Assembly (NCBI RefSeq): GCF_014697355.1
Contig: NZ_JACJRQ010000003.1
Span: 124,001-188,000, forward strand
Direction of reading: 5' to 3'
Origin: Nostoc calcicola FACHB-3891
GTDB taxonomy: Bacteria > Cyanobacteriota > Cyanobacteriia > Cyanobacteriales > Nostocaceae
DNA: 64,000 nucleotides
The translations under genes and the position numbers were made by a program. Below the pieces are notes generated by a model, which ran no database searches, was not told the origin of the DNA, and saw only the letters and a program-made list of their open reading frames with translations. Positions 54,139 through 62,513 of this stretch are shown in pieces (position 1 is the first letter of the stretch; every line of letters begins with the position of its first letter).

Positions 54139-54909
54139 TTAGGGAAACTTCCGTTCTCGTACTTCTAAGGCATAATCCTGCACAGCTTTAGTAATAGTCT
54201 CCCGCAAATTTGTGTAAACCTTGGCAAATGGTGGATTCTTCTCTGCAAGACCGAGTACATCTGAGGTAACTAAAACTTGACCGTCACAGTGAGGTCCTGC
54301 ACCAATACCAATTGTGGGAATGGTAAGTTTTTGTGTAATATGCATTGCCAAATCTGCGGGTATATGCTCTAACAACATAGCAAAAGCACCGGCTTGTTCG
54401 AGAGCGATCGCTTCATTTAAAATTCTCTCACTGGTTTGTTGGGTTTTACCCTGTTGTCGCAAACCGAGTTGATGTACTGATTGGGGTGTCAAACCCACAT
54501 GACCCATAACTGGAATTCCGGCTTTCACCAAACGGGCAACTGTCTCCACCATTTCTGGATAACCACCCTCTAACTTCACGCCTTGCGCTCCAGTCTCTTT
54601 CAAAACTCTACCAGCTGAATGTATTGCTTGTTGGATGCTTTCCTGGTACGTCAAAAACGGTAAATCAACCAGTAAAAAGGCGCGTTTAACTCCTCGACGC
54701 ACGGCTTTGGCGTGGTAAATCATTTCATCTAAAGTTATCGGCAGAGTTGTTTCATACCCTAGAACTACTGCCATAGAGTCACCTACGAGGATTAAGTCTA
54801 CACCAGCTGCGTCGAGGAGTTGAGCGATCGCATAATCCCAAGCGGTCAACGCCACAATTGAACGCCCCTGTTGTTTCCATTGAATTAATTGCTGGGTAGT
54901 GATTGCCAT
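54139..54909 (-). CDS. panB: 3-methyl-2-oxobutanoate hydroxymethyltransferase
   Basis: First step of pantothenate synthesis: transfers a hydroxymethyl group from 5,10-methylene-THF to alpha-ketoisovalerate. 256 aa, cytosolic, (beta/alpha)8 fold. Signatures are [30 protein letters not shown] (Mg-binding Asp), [15 protein letters not shown], and [12 protein letters not shown] with the catalytic Glu. The start is the ATG at 54909 (MAITTQQL); a TTG at 54915 is also in frame. Upstream lies a heptad-repeat tract and then the beta-propeller gene on the same strand. Confidence 0.95.
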   Translation of the reverse strand: MAITTQQLIQWKQQGRSIVALTAWDYAIAQLLDAAGVDLILVGDSMAVVLGYETTLPITLDEMIYHAKAVRRGVKRAFLLVDLPFLTYQESIQQAIHSAGRVLKETGAQGVKLEGGYPEMVETVARLVKAGIPVMGHVGLTPQSVHQLGLRQQGKTQQTSERILNEAIALEQAGAFAMLLEHIPADLAMHITQKLTIPTIGIGAGPHCDGQVLVTSDVLGLAEKNPPFAKVYTNLRETITKAVQDYALEVRERKFP

Positions 54910-54919
54910 TGCCAATTTT

Positions 54920-55029
54920 GGATTTTAGATTTTGGATTTTAGATTGGGGATTAGGCATTGGTTATTAAGTATTGGGTATTAGGAATCAATTTTCCTAGTC
55001 CCCAGTCCCTAGTCCCCAGTCCCTAGTCC
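54920..55029. repeat. Heptad-repeat tract between the propeller gene and panB
   Basis: GGATTTTAGATTTT units (54921-54945), then GGTATTA-type, then CTAGTCCCCAGTCC units (54990-55030). It separates panB from the upstream gene and should contain the panB promoter region. Confidence 0.75.
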
Positions 55030-56136
55030 CTACTTCACGGCGCGACTGAAAGCAATATGGGGTTTTGCACTGGTCATTTTAGGCATTAACCAAGCTAGAC
55101 CTTCACTAGTACCGATCCACAATTTATCGCCGATGTCGGGTGCAAGGGCAAGAATCCGACTAGAAGGAAGTCCAGCAACTTCAGCGTCTAACACAGCTCC
55201 GGTATTTGGATTTAATCGTAACAAACCATTGTTAGTACCGACCCAGACACTACCATCTTTAGCAAAACGTACTGCTGTGACGTTACGTCCACGCAACCGC
55301 GTTACAGACCGCAACACTGCCCCAGTTTTTGGGTTAATAACTAGCAAATTATTGGGCATTCCGGCCCAAATTAAGCCTTCTGGACTGATAGCTAAGGCTT
55401 GGACGGTAGTTCCCGGTAAATCTGCGATTCGCTTCATAATCCCAGCACTGGCAGTATTAACCCGCACCACTCCATCAAGAGTACCAACCCACAGTTGACC
55501 GTCAGCATCCAAAGTCAAAGTATTAGCACTGACACCAGGCAGATTTTTTAATGTTGTCATAATCAAACCTTGGTCGGGACTAATTAGGGCTAAACCACTG
55601 TCAGTTCCAGCCCACAAATAGCCCCGTTTGTCAACTAACAGTGACAACACCCGTCTAGAAGGCAAAAATAAATTCTGCGCGGTAATTTCGCTCGTGCGGG
55701 GATCTACTCGCATCAGTCCGCCATAACTTCCCACCCACAAACGTCCTACTTTGTCTTGGGCTAAAGCACCAATGGCAACATTCGGTAAGGTTACACGAGA
55801 AACAATCTTGCCAGTTTTCGGGTCAATCCGCGATAGTCCCCGCCAAGAACCTACCCAAAGATTACCCGTAACATCAGCCAGTAAGTTACCTACACGATAA
55901 TCCGTTTCTGGCGAATTTTCTTGCACTCCCCGTTCATCGGGTAAAGGATCTACTCGCGGAGGCGGTGGTGAAGACGGGTAAGCGGGGGCTAAATCAGATG
56001 AATTAATGTCAGGCGTTTTTTGTGCCCATCCCATACTGGGTAGAGTTATTAACCCCAGCAAGACAGAAGAAATCAATAAACTAGTACGCTTGCAAAACAA
56101 TACCACGATCGCATTTCCTTTGAAGACACTACCCAT
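55030..56136 (-). CDS. Secreted beta-propeller protein with two-component-regulator-like repeats
   Basis: A 368-aa protein. The N-terminal hydrophobic signal (about 17-38, ending SMGWAQ) indicates export. A Pro-rich linker follows (PSSPPPPRVDPLPDERG), then about seven repeats of roughly 40 aa with NLWVGSWRGLSRIDPKTG, RLWVGSYGGLMRVDPRT, YLWAGTDSGLALI, QLWVGTLDGVVRV and similar, the Reg_prop/PQQ-like blade pattern. No kinase domain is attached, so it is a periplasmic or surface propeller of unknown ligand. The start is the ATG at 56136. It is upstream of panB on the same strand. Confidence 0.85.
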   Translation of the reverse strand: MGSVFKGNAIVVLFCKRTSLLISSVLLGLITLPSMGWAQKTPDINSSDLAPAYPSSPPPPRVDPLPDERGVQENSPETDYRVGNLLADVTGNLWVGSWRGLSRIDPKTGKIVSRVTLPNVAIGALAQDKVGRLWVGSYGGLMRVDPRTSEITAQNLFLPSRRVLSLLVDKRGYLWAGTDSGLALISPDQGLIMTTLKNLPGVSANTLTLDADGQLWVGTLDGVVRVNTASAGIMKRIADLPGTTVQALAISPEGLIWAGMPNNLLVINPKTGAVLRSVTRLRGRNVTAVRFAKDGSVWVGTNNGLLRLNPNTGAVLDAEVAGLPSSRILALAPDIGDKLWIGTSEGLAWLMPKMTSAKPHIAFSRAVK

Positions 56137-56212
56137 AGCCGTTACCTAAACTGGCTTTTGGTTAACTTCAGTGTTCCCCTAGCTTGGATTTTTTAAACAT
56201 TGGGGATTGAGA

Positions 56213-56347
56213 GTGGTGAGTTTGGAGTGAGGAGTTTGGAGTGAGGAGTTATGAGTTTGGAGTTTGGAGTGAGGAGTTATGAGTTTGGAGTTATGAGTTT
56301 GGAGTGAGGAGTTATTATTCTCCCCTCCGCCCCTCCGCCTCCTACCT
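56213..56347. repeat. GAGTTTG/GAGTGAG heptad tract
   Basis: About eight GAGTTTG/GAGTGAG/GAGTTAT units (56217-56312) followed by CTCCCCTCCGCCCCTCCGCC (56319-56340), again purine-rich then pyrimidine-rich complementary arms. It lies between the propeller gene and the rbc leader. Confidence 0.8.
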
Positions 56348-56559
56348 CCCCATGCCCCACACCATTAATGACATTTTGTAAATCTTTCTTAACAAAAAGT
56401 TTAAATCTTTATGTAATAACAAATTTAAATAAATAAGTTAAAAACTTTCAAAGAATAACTTATCGAATTCTTGATATATTGTGAAACAAGCTACAAATTT
56501 ACGTGGTGTGCAATTTTTTATCTTTCATTTACCACTCTGCTAAATCTCTGTCAAGCAAA

Positions 56560-57006
56560 TTCTTTTCTGGTATTTTTCCCAATTAAGGGGAAGATAAAAG
56601 GAGTGTGGAGGCTCAAATGTGTGCCAGCCAGTCCAATTGCCTGAATACCCCAGTTTGTGGGGGAATCATCTAAATGCTGACCGCAAAGTGCGGAAGTTTT
56701 GGTGAAATTGAGAAGGTTTAGTCGGGTGCAAGAAATAGATAAAAAAGAATTTTGATGTATAGGAAGAGGAAACAGTAGAAGCGCTAGGTCGTGTACCCCT
56801 AGAAGGGGAGAACACTGGTGAGGACGGTTACCACCCCTACCAAAGTGTCCGCCGCAAAAAAACTGCTAACCTCTGCCAAAAGCAACCCATAACAAAAATT
56901 TTTCCCGATCTTCTCCCCGCTCAAAGGGGGAAAGAGCGGGGTGTGGGAAAGTTGCACAGTACGTGATTTGATAAGTAAAAAGAGTGACTTCTGGGAAGGA
57001 TAAAAT
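56560..57006 (+). promoter_or_regulatory. Long structured leader of the rbc operon
   Basis: About 450 bp with no gene but several hairpins: CCCCAGTTTGTGGGG (56649-56663), CCGCAAAGTGCGG (56680-56692), TACCCCTAGAAGGGGAG (56795-56811), and CCCCGCTC...GAGCGGGG (56916-56941). It ends GGGAAGGATAAAAT-ATG, with GGAAGGA the ribosome-binding site. Long rbcL leaders with light-dependent expression are known in Anabaena-type cyanobacteria; no specific factor site was identified here. Confidence 0.55.
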
Positions 57007-58437
57007 ATGTCTTACGCTCAAACGAAGACTCAGAGCAAATCTGGGTATCAAGCCGGGGTTAAGGATTACAGACTAACTTATTACACCCCCGATTACACAC
57101 CTAAAGATACAGACCTTCTAGCAGCATTCCGCGTTACGCCTCAGCCTGGAGTTCCTCCCGAAGAAGCAGGTGCGGCTGTAGCGGCTGAGTCTTCCACTGG
57201 TACTTGGACAACCGTGTGGACGGACTTGCTCACCGACCTCGATCGCTACAAAGGTCGTTGCTATGACATCGAACCAGTTCCCGGCGAAGACAACCAGTTT
57301 ATTGCTTACGTTGCCTATCCCTTGGATCTGTTTGAAGAAGGTTCTGTAACCAACGTGTTGACCTCCATTGTAGGTAACGTATTTGGTTTTAAAGCCTTGC
57401 GGGCACTGCGTTTGGAAGACATCCGCTTTCCAGTAGCTTACATCAAGACCTTCCAAGGACCTCCCCACGGTATCCAAGTTGAGCGTGACAAATTAAACAA
57501 ATACGGTCGTCCTTTACTGGGTTGTACCATCAAACCCAAATTGGGTTTGTCAGCTAAGAACTACGGACGCGCTGTATACGAGTGCTTGCGCGGTGGTTTG
57601 GACTTCACCAAAGACGACGAAAACATCAACTCAGCACCATTCCAAAGATGGCGCGATCGCTTCTTGTTCGTATCTGAAGCTATTGCCAAAGCCCAAGCAG
57701 AAACCGGCGAAATCAAAGGTCACTACCTAAACGTTACCGCTCCCACCTGCGAAGAAATGCTGAAGCGGGCTGAGTACGCTAAAGAACTCAAACAGCCCAT
57801 CATCATGCACGACTACCTGACAGCAGGTTTCACCGCTAACACCACATTGGCTCGTTGGTGTCGTGACAACGGTATCCTGTTGCACATCCACCGCGCTATG
57901 CACGCAGTAATCGACCGTCAAAAGAACCACGGTATTCACTTCCGTGTATTAGCTAAAGCCCTACGTTTATCTGGTGGTGACCACATCCACACCGGCACCG
58001 TAGTTGGTAAGTTGGAAGGTGAACGCGGTATCACAATGGGCTTCGTTGACCTGTTGCGTGAAAACTATGTTGAGCAAGACAAGTCTCGTGGTATCTACTT
58101 TACCCAAGACTGGGCTTCTCTACCTGGTGTCATGGCAGTTGCTTCTGGTGGTATCCACATTTGGCACATGCCCGCACTCGTAGAAATCTTTGGTGATGAC
58201 TCCGTACTGCAATTCGGTGGTGGTACTCTCGGTCACCCTTGGGGTAACGCTCCTGGCGCTACAGCTAACCGCGTTGCTTTAGAAGCTTGTGTCCAAGCTC
58301 GTAACGAAGGTCGCAACTTGGCTCGTGAAGGTAACGACATTATCCGCGAAGCCGCTAAGTGGTCTCCTGAATTAGCCGTTGCTTGCGAACTGTGGAAAGA
58401 AATCAAGTTTGAGTTTGAAGCTATGGATACCGTCTGA
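57007..58437 (+). CDS. rbcL: RuBisCO large subunit (Form IB)
   Basis: 476-aa catalytic subunit fixing CO2 onto ribulose-1,5-bisphosphate in carboxysomes. Hallmarks: N-terminal [16 protein letters not shown], active-site Lys in KPKLGLS, the carbamylated Lys with Mg ligands in [19 protein letters not shown], loop 6 and GGIHIWHMP, and the C-terminal region. The length is typical. The start is the ATG at 57007 ([14 protein letters not shown]) behind a strong ribosome-binding site. It is followed by rbcX and rbcS in the usual cyanobacterial order, with a heptad-repeat tract between rbcL and rbcX. Confidence 0.99.
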   Translation: MSYAQTKTQSKSGYQAGVKDYRLTYYTPDYTPKDTDLLAAFRVTPQPGVPPEEAGAAVAAESSTGTWTTVWTDLLTDLDRYKGRCYDIEPVPGEDNQFIAYVAYPLDLFEEGSVTNVLTSIVGNVFGFKALRALRLEDIRFPVAYIKTFQGPPHGIQVERDKLNKYGRPLLGCTIKPKLGLSAKNYGRAVYECLRGGLDFTKDDENINSAPFQRWRDRFLFVSEAIAKAQAETGEIKGHYLNVTAPTCEEMLKRAEYAKELKQPIIMHDYLTAGFTANTTLARWCRDNGILLHIHRAMHAVIDRQKNHGIHFRVLAKALRLSGGDHIHTGTVVGKLEGERGITMGFVDLLRENYVEQDKSRGIYFTQDWASLPGVMAVASGGIHIWHMPALVEIFGDDSVLQFGGGTLGHPWGNAPGATANRVALEACVQARNEGRNLAREGNDIIREAAKWSPELAVACELWKEIKFEFEAMDTV

Positions 58438-58440
58438 TCC

Positions 58441-58522
58441 AAAGTTAAGAGTTAGAAGTTAGGAGTTAAGAGTTACATTAATTCATAACTCATAACTCAT
58501 AACTCATAACTCATAACTGTTA
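58441..58522. repeat. Heptad-repeat hairpin between rbcL and rbcX
   Basis: The left arm has AGTTAAGAGTTAGAAGTTAG units and the right arm about five CATAACT units, complementary; it ends 17 bp before the rbcX ATG. In the mRNA it would form a stem between the two genes and could lower downstream expression relative to rbcL (inference). Confidence 0.8.
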
Positions 58523-58538
58523 AGGGCTGGGGTCAAGC

Positions 58539-58937
58539 ATGAATCTCAAGCAAATTGCGAAAGACACAGCCAAGACTCTCCAAAGCTACCTGACATATCA
58601 GGCGCTAAGGATAGTACTGGCACAGCTGGACGAAACTAATCCTCCGTTAGCACTTTGGCTGCATAACTTTTCTGCCGATAAAGTTCAAGATGGAGAAACT
58701 TACATCAAACAACTGTTTCGAGAAAAGCCAGATTTGGCATTGCGGATTATGACTGTTAGAGAACATATTGCCGAGGAAGTCACCGATTTCTTACCGGAAA
58801 TGGTTCGTACTGGCATTCAGCAAGGCAACATGGAACAGCGTCGCCAGCATCTAGAACGCATTACACAAATAGATACATCAAACCCCAGTCTGTATCCAGA
58901 ACAGCAAACCAGCTCAGACCCAAGTAATGAACAGTGA
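58539..58937 (+). CDS. rbcX: RuBisCO assembly chaperone RbcX
   Basis: 132-aa homodimeric chaperone that binds the C-terminal peptide of RbcL and promotes L8 core assembly. Family sequence is visible at MNLKQIAKDTAKTLQSYLTYQALRIVLAQLDETNP and on through FREKPDLALRIMTVREHIAEEVTDFLPEM (described in parts: helices 1-4). The C-terminal tail is polar (QQTSSDPSNEQ), as often seen. The start is the ATG at 58539, between rbcL and rbcS in one operon. Confidence 0.95.
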   Translation: MNLKQIAKDTAKTLQSYLTYQALRIVLAQLDETNPPLALWLHNFSADKVQDGETYIKQLFREKPDLALRIMTVREHIAEEVTDFLPEMVRTGIQQGNMEQRRQHLERITQIDTSNPSLYPEQQTSSDPSNEQ

Positions 58938-59009
58938 GAAGTCAGCAGTGATAACTGGTGACTGATAACTGATAACTAAAGTCAACCGCAATCCTTTAAT
59001 ACTAAAGCT

Positions 59010-59339
59010 ATGCAAACTCTACCAAAAGAGCGTCGTTACGAAACCCTTTCTTATCTACCTCCCCTCTCTGATGCTCAAATTGCCAAGCAGATCCAGTACA
59101 TTTTGAATCAAGGTTACATTCCAGCGGTTGAATTCAACGAAACCTCTGAGCCAACAGAATTATACTGGACATTGTGGAAGCTGCCTTTGTTCGGCGCTAA
59201 ATCTACCCAAGAAGTGTTGAACGAAGTTCAATCTTGCCGTTCTCAGTATTCCAACAACTACATCCGTGTTGTGGGTTTTGACAACATCAAGCAGTGCCAA
59301 ATTCTCAGCTTTATCGTTCACAAACCCAGCAGATACTAA
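59010..59339 (+). CDS. rbcS: RuBisCO small subunit
   Basis: 109-aa small subunit that caps the L8 core. Sequence features are [19 protein letters not shown] near the start, [20 protein letters not shown], and the C-terminal [15 protein letters not shown]. Normal cyanobacterial length. The ATG at 59010 follows rbcX by 72 bp. A rho-independent terminator lies 51 bp after the stop, closing the operon. Confidence 0.98.
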   Translation: MQTLPKERRYETLSYLPPLSDAQIAKQIQYILNQGYIPAVEFNETSEPTELYWTLWKLPLFGAKSTQEVLNEVQSCRSQYSNNYIRVVGFDNIKQCQILSFIVHKPSRY

Positions 59340-59389
59340 AAACTAAAAGGTAAAAGCTAAAGCCTATTACCTTTGAAGTTGATTTATTA

Positions 59390-59421
59390 AGAGAGGTAAA
59401 ATTAATTGCCTCTCTTTTTTT
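59390..59421 (+). terminator. Rho-independent terminator of the rbc operon
   Basis: AGAGAGG - 12-nt loop - CCTCTCT followed by a run of seven further T residues. Classic stem plus T-tract, 51 bp after rbcS. Confidence 0.9.
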
Positions 59422-59460
59422 GTATGTTGTAAAGCTTTAAATTACAGAAGTATTTATTCA

Positions 59461-60087
59461 ATGAATTTAGCACAGCTACGTGAAGTCAGAATTTGTTTTG
59501 TTGGTGACTCTTTTGTTAACGGTACTGGTGACCCTCAATGTCTGGGTTGGACGGGGAGAGTATGTGTTAATGCTAATAAAAAAGGTTATGACATCACTTA
59601 CTATAATTTAGGAATTAGGCGTGATACAAGTAGCGATATAGCAAAGCGTTGGTTACAAGAAGTATCACTTCGTTTGCCTAAAGAATATGATGGCAGAGTT
59701 GTGTTTTCTTTTGGATTAAATGACACAAGAGTAGAAAATAGTAAAACTCGTGTAGACTTAGCAGATTCACTCAAAAATGCCCAGGAAATTTTAAGTAAAG
59801 CACAACAGTTATATCCTGTTTTAATGATTGGGCCAGCACCATATGTAGAACAAGAAGATATTGAAAGAAGGCAAAGGAACACCGATTTAACTCAACATTT
59901 AGCTTTGATTTGCCAAGATTTAAATGTGCCTTATTTAGATGTCTTTCCAATTCTAGAAAAATCAAATATTTGGATAGATGAAGCAAGAGCTAATGACGGC
60001 GCTCATCCTAGAGCAGGGGGTTATGCAGAATTCGCCCAAATAGTAGAAAAATGGGATGCTTGGTTAAACTGGTTTCCTATAATTTAA
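59461..60087 (+). CDS. SGNH/GDSL-family hydrolase
   Basis: A 208-aa esterase-like protein. Block I is FVGDSFVNGTGD with the nucleophile Ser17; block III has Asn in FSFGLNDTR; block V is NDGAHPRAGGYAEF with the Asp-x2-His pair. There is no signal peptide, so it is cytosolic. Substrate unknown (esterase, lipase or acyl-carbohydrate hydrolase). The start is the ATG at 59461, after the rbc terminator, so it is a separate transcript. Its 3' end overlaps the convergent HicB-like gene by 4 bp. Confidence 0.9.
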   Translation: MNLAQLREVRICFVGDSFVNGTGDPQCLGWTGRVCVNANKKGYDITYYNLGIRRDTSSDIAKRWLQEVSLRLPKEYDGRVVFSFGLNDTRVENSKTRVDLADSLKNAQEILSKAQQLYPVLMIGPAPYVEQEDIERRQRNTDLTQHLALICQDLNVPYLDVFPILEKSNIWIDEARANDGAHPRAGGYAEFAQIVEKWDAWLNWFPII

Positions 60088-60272
60088 ATGATAATTCTAA
60101 GTTGCAAGCCATGTTGAGCTTGAACGTGGAGATATCCCGTAATGGCATCTTTAATATTTTCAATTGCTTCATCTAATGTTTTGCCTTGACTTACACAGCC
60201 TGGAAGTTCAGGAACCTCAGCAACATAGCCTTCATATTCTGAATCAAAGGTAAAAATTACTTGAAATTTCAT
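60084..60272 (-). CDS. HicB-like antitoxin (orphan)
   Basis: A 62-aa protein with the HicB/UPF0150 pattern: FTFDSEYEGYVAEVPELPGCVSQGKTLDEAIENIKDAI (quoted in overlapping parts: EGYVAEVPELPGC, GKTLDEAIENIKDAI). In complete systems it neutralises the HicA RNase. No HicA (about 60-80 aa, dsRBD-like) is visible on either side, so it is a solitary copy. It lacks a C-terminal DNA-binding domain. The start is the ATG at 60272. Confidence 0.82.
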   Translation of the reverse strand: MKFQVIFTFDSEYEGYVAEVPELPGCVSQGKTLDEAIENIKDAITGYLHVQAQHGLQLRIII

Positions 60273-60371
60273 AATAAATTAATCTTGTATGTAGCGTCTA
60301 GAATAAATATAACGCTCAAATCCTAAGTTTATTAGTTCATACCTACTAAAATTGATTAGTTGCAGAATAAG

Positions 60372-60695
60372 TTATAGTTCTAAGTCTTCATCAAATATTG
60401 ATTCAAGGTCTCTTGCACCATGAATGACCCGTAGAATATCAACTGCTGATTCAGTGATGTGGTAAAAGATAAGATATTTTTGAAATCCTTTGATAGATAT
60501 TTGTCGAATTTCTGCTAGATTGGGATGGATAAACTGACATTGTTTACCAATAGCTGGGGTTTTTGCTAATTGTTTAAATGTTGCTTCGGCTGCTGTTAAA
60601 AAGCGGTCTGAAACATTTAAGTTATTTTGTGCTATGTACGTTGCTAAGTCTATTAAGTCCCGGATAACTTGAGGTCTTTTTTTTATTTCAAACAT
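60372..60695 (-). CDS. parE: ParE/RelE-family toxin
   Basis: A 107-aa toxin. The start is MFEIKKRPQVIRDLIDLA at 60695 (the frame is open upstream into the antitoxin gene). Family features: DLATYIAQ, a central helix, GKQCQFIHPNLAEIRQ, GFQKYLIFYH and ILRVIHGARDLESIF, the last being the typical ParE C-terminal strand. ParE relatives poison gyrase. The gene starts 5 bp after the antitoxin stop, in the standard antitoxin-first order. Confidence 0.88.
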   Translation of the reverse strand: MFEIKKRPQVIRDLIDLATYIAQNNLNVSDRFLTAAEATFKQLAKTPAIGKQCQFIHPNLAEIRQISIKGFQKYLIFYHITESAVDILRVIHGARDLESIFDEDLEL

Positions 60696-60700
60696 CACGG

Positions 60701-60964
60701 CTAAACTGCATCTTGATGTTTGTTCATTCTTTGTCGGATTGTTTGACGGATATCTTCCCAATCTTGAACAGTCATTTCTGTTGGATCTCCAGAGTTTAAT
60801 CCTTCTAGAAGCATTGTTTCAAGACGTTCTTTAGCTCTCTGTTTTTGGTCTTGTCGCACCAATTCACGAAAATATTCGCTGACACTGCTGTAACCACCTT
60901 GAGCTACCTGTTCTTCTATATAAGCTCGCATGGTGTCAGGTAAGGAAATATTGATACTTTTCAC
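60701..60964 (-). CDS. parD: ParD-family antitoxin
   Basis: An 87-aa ribbon-helix-helix antitoxin: N-terminal strand and helices in MKSINISLPDTMRAYIEEQV, GGYSSVSEYFRELVRQDQ, followed by a charged tail that wraps the toxin. It binds its own promoter and neutralises ParE, encoded 5 bp downstream. The ATG is at 60964. Confidence 0.9.
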   Translation of the reverse strand: MKSINISLPDTMRAYIEEQVAQGGYSSVSEYFRELVRQDQKQRAKERLETMLLEGLNSGDPTEMTVQDWEDIRQTIRQRMNKHQDAV

Positions 60965-61143
60965 AAGGGTTATTTCCTAAATCTATTTTTCTATATTATG
61001 GCAGTTTTTGCCATTTTATGCCATTACAGGCAATTGTTTCACTCAACAGCTTACAAATGTGTCTCATTGCTAGAAGAGAAGTTGGGCGATCGCGCCTGAT
61101 GAATTAATGCGATAATTGCAGTATATTTACTCTAAGAAAATGA

Positions 61144-61174
61144 AGCGTAGGCGTAGCCAGCCGTAGGCATAGCT
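61144..61174. repeat. Very small dispersed repeat
   Basis: AGCGTAGGCGTAGCCAGCCG followed by TAGGCATAGCT: the G+C-rich motif GCGTAGGCGTAGCC...CGTAGGC typical of Nostoc small dispersed repeats, standing out in AT-rich DNA between the parDE and vapBC modules. The surrounding gap (60965-61309) shows no complete gene; minus-strand codons 61302-61137 are open but lack a start. Confidence 0.65.
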
Positions 61175-61309
61175 TTTAGCAACACCTCAGCATTATCTTC
61201 ATTAATCTGTTGCGCCAGATTGTTTATCGTATTATTGATTTGTGGCAATAAATATAAATTTATTTGAATTATTGGATTGTAGAATAATTTATATTTACTC
61301 TAATCCTTC

Positions 61310-61711
61310 TTAAGATAAAATCCAGTTTTCCAACTGTAAATTAGAAATGCGGCTGTAGTGACGAGTATTGTTTGTTACTAAAGTGTAATTTTCTGCTAGT
61401 GCAACACTAGCAATTAGTAAATCAAATTCAGCAATTGTTTGTCCTATTCTACGAAGTTCCGCTTTTAATTCACCAAACTTTTTGAGAGCAGGAACAGTTA
61501 AAGGTACAACGGGTAAGTTTTGAATAAAATCTTCTGCACGAATTAAATTTTCTACTACTCGTTGAGAATTATAAGCGCCAAAATATAACTCAGCAACCGT
61601 AATACTGCAAATACAAATTTGCTCCCATCCTATTTGTGTAACTTTAGTTCTAACTGAACTAATATTTTTAATCCAATAAATGCAAGTATCGGTATCAAGT
61701 AAATAAGTCAT
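61310..61711 (-). CDS. vapC: VapC-type PIN-domain toxin
   Basis: A 133-aa PIN ribonuclease. The acidic site is visible: Asp6 (YLLDTDTC), Glu41 (TVAELYFGA), Asp97 (AEFDLLIAS) and a polar VTNNTRHYSRI close to the fourth position. VapC toxins cleave tRNA or rRNA. The ATG at 61711 overlaps the upstream antitoxin stop by 4 bp. The sequence appears complete and active. Confidence 0.92.
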   Translation of the reverse strand: MTYLLDTDTCIYWIKNISSVRTKVTQIGWEQICICSITVAELYFGAYNSQRVVENLIRAEDFIQNLPVVPLTVPALKKFGELKAELRRIGQTIAEFDLLIASVALAENYTLVTNNTRHYSRISNLQLENWILS

Positions 61712-62067
61712 AGACTAATGTCATTGTTAGAAATAGTACGGCTATCATAAATATCTTTGACTATTTCTTCGGCAGTGCGTTCATCTTCCCAAGGGCCAAG
61801 CCTTTCCATAAATGTGTCTAGTGGATGCGGTTTTGGCTGTTGTTCAGATGGCAAAATGACTTCATTAACTATCAGTTGATTTGTTTCTGGAACTCCTAAT
61901 TTTTTGGTTTCCTCTTTAGCTATAACCATAATTTGCATCAAGGTTATAGCCTGACGTAGAATATCACTTTTACTTGTTCCTGTTTTATTTACTAGTTCGT
62001 CTAATATTTGATTTAGTTCAGGTGATAAATCTAAGTTTAAGCGAACCATCTTTTGATTGTTAGTCAT
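61708..62067 (-). CDS. vapB: Ribbon-helix-helix antitoxin of the VapBC module
   Basis: A 119-aa protein with an N-terminal RHH DNA-binding domain (MVRLNLDLSPELNQILDEL, TGTSKSDILRQAI) and a C-terminal tail that should bind VapC. The frame is open to 62148, but the ATG at 62067 (MTNNQKMVRLNLDLS), with GGAT upstream, starts just before the RHH. Longer than most VapB proteins; the middle is helical and the tail acidic (GPWEDERTAEEIVKDI). It overlaps the toxin gene by 4 bp. Confidence 0.85.
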   Translation of the reverse strand: MTNNQKMVRLNLDLSPELNQILDELVNKTGTSKSDILRQAITLMQIMVIAKEETKKLGVPETNQLIVNEVILPSEQQPKPHPLDTFMERLGPWEDERTAEEIVKDIYDSRTISNNDISL

Positions 62068-62212
62068 GGTTCTATCCTTGTGTAAAATCCTAAGTACATT
62101 ATAGTTGGCTATTGCGCGATCGCGCCTGATGAATTTATAATTTATCAAGGCATACAGTCAAATAATCTTTTAAAATTTAAAATATATTAGTCGATCCCAG
62201 AGGCTATAGAAA

Positions 62213-62449
62213 ATGAGCATTGAGAAAATTATTATAGATAAGCTAATAATATTACCTCCTGATAAGCAACAAGAGGCATTAGATTTTGTAGAATTTTTAC
62301 TTGCGAAAATGCAAAAGCAAGAGTTCTCTGCTCAACAAATAAAGTCAGGGGTTTCAGCTTTGACTCTTGCTCAAGAATACGTTGGTTGTGTGGAAGCAGC
62401 GAGTGACTTATCTACTAATAAAGATTATATGAATGGCTCTGATTCGTGA
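62213..62449 (+). CDS. DUF2281-family putative antitoxin (orphan)
   Basis: A 78-aa protein with the DUF2281 N-terminus: IIDKLIILPPDKQQEALDFVEFLLAK in parts (LPPDKQQEALDFVEFL). Members often precede PIN-domain toxin genes. Here no toxin follows on the plus strand, so it is solitary, unless it acts with the adjacent divergent VapC. The ATG is at 62213. Confidence 0.75.
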   Translation: MSIEKIIIDKLIILPPDKQQEALDFVEFLLAKMQKQEFSAQQIKSGVSALTLAQEYVGCVEAASDLSTNKDYMNGSDS

Positions 62450-62513
62450 TGAGATAATGTGTATTACTTAGCCTATAGACTGTGGTAAATATGTATTATT
62501 TTGTTGCAAATGT

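Noticed and set aside
60273-60371. HicA toxin partner for the HicB-like gene
   Set aside because: The gap is under 100 bp and neither side shows a HicA-like sequence.
61137-61302. Minus-strand open frame (about 55 codons) between parDE and vapBC
   Set aside because: No start codon at a sensible place and its end is translated dispersed repeat; at most a gene remnant.
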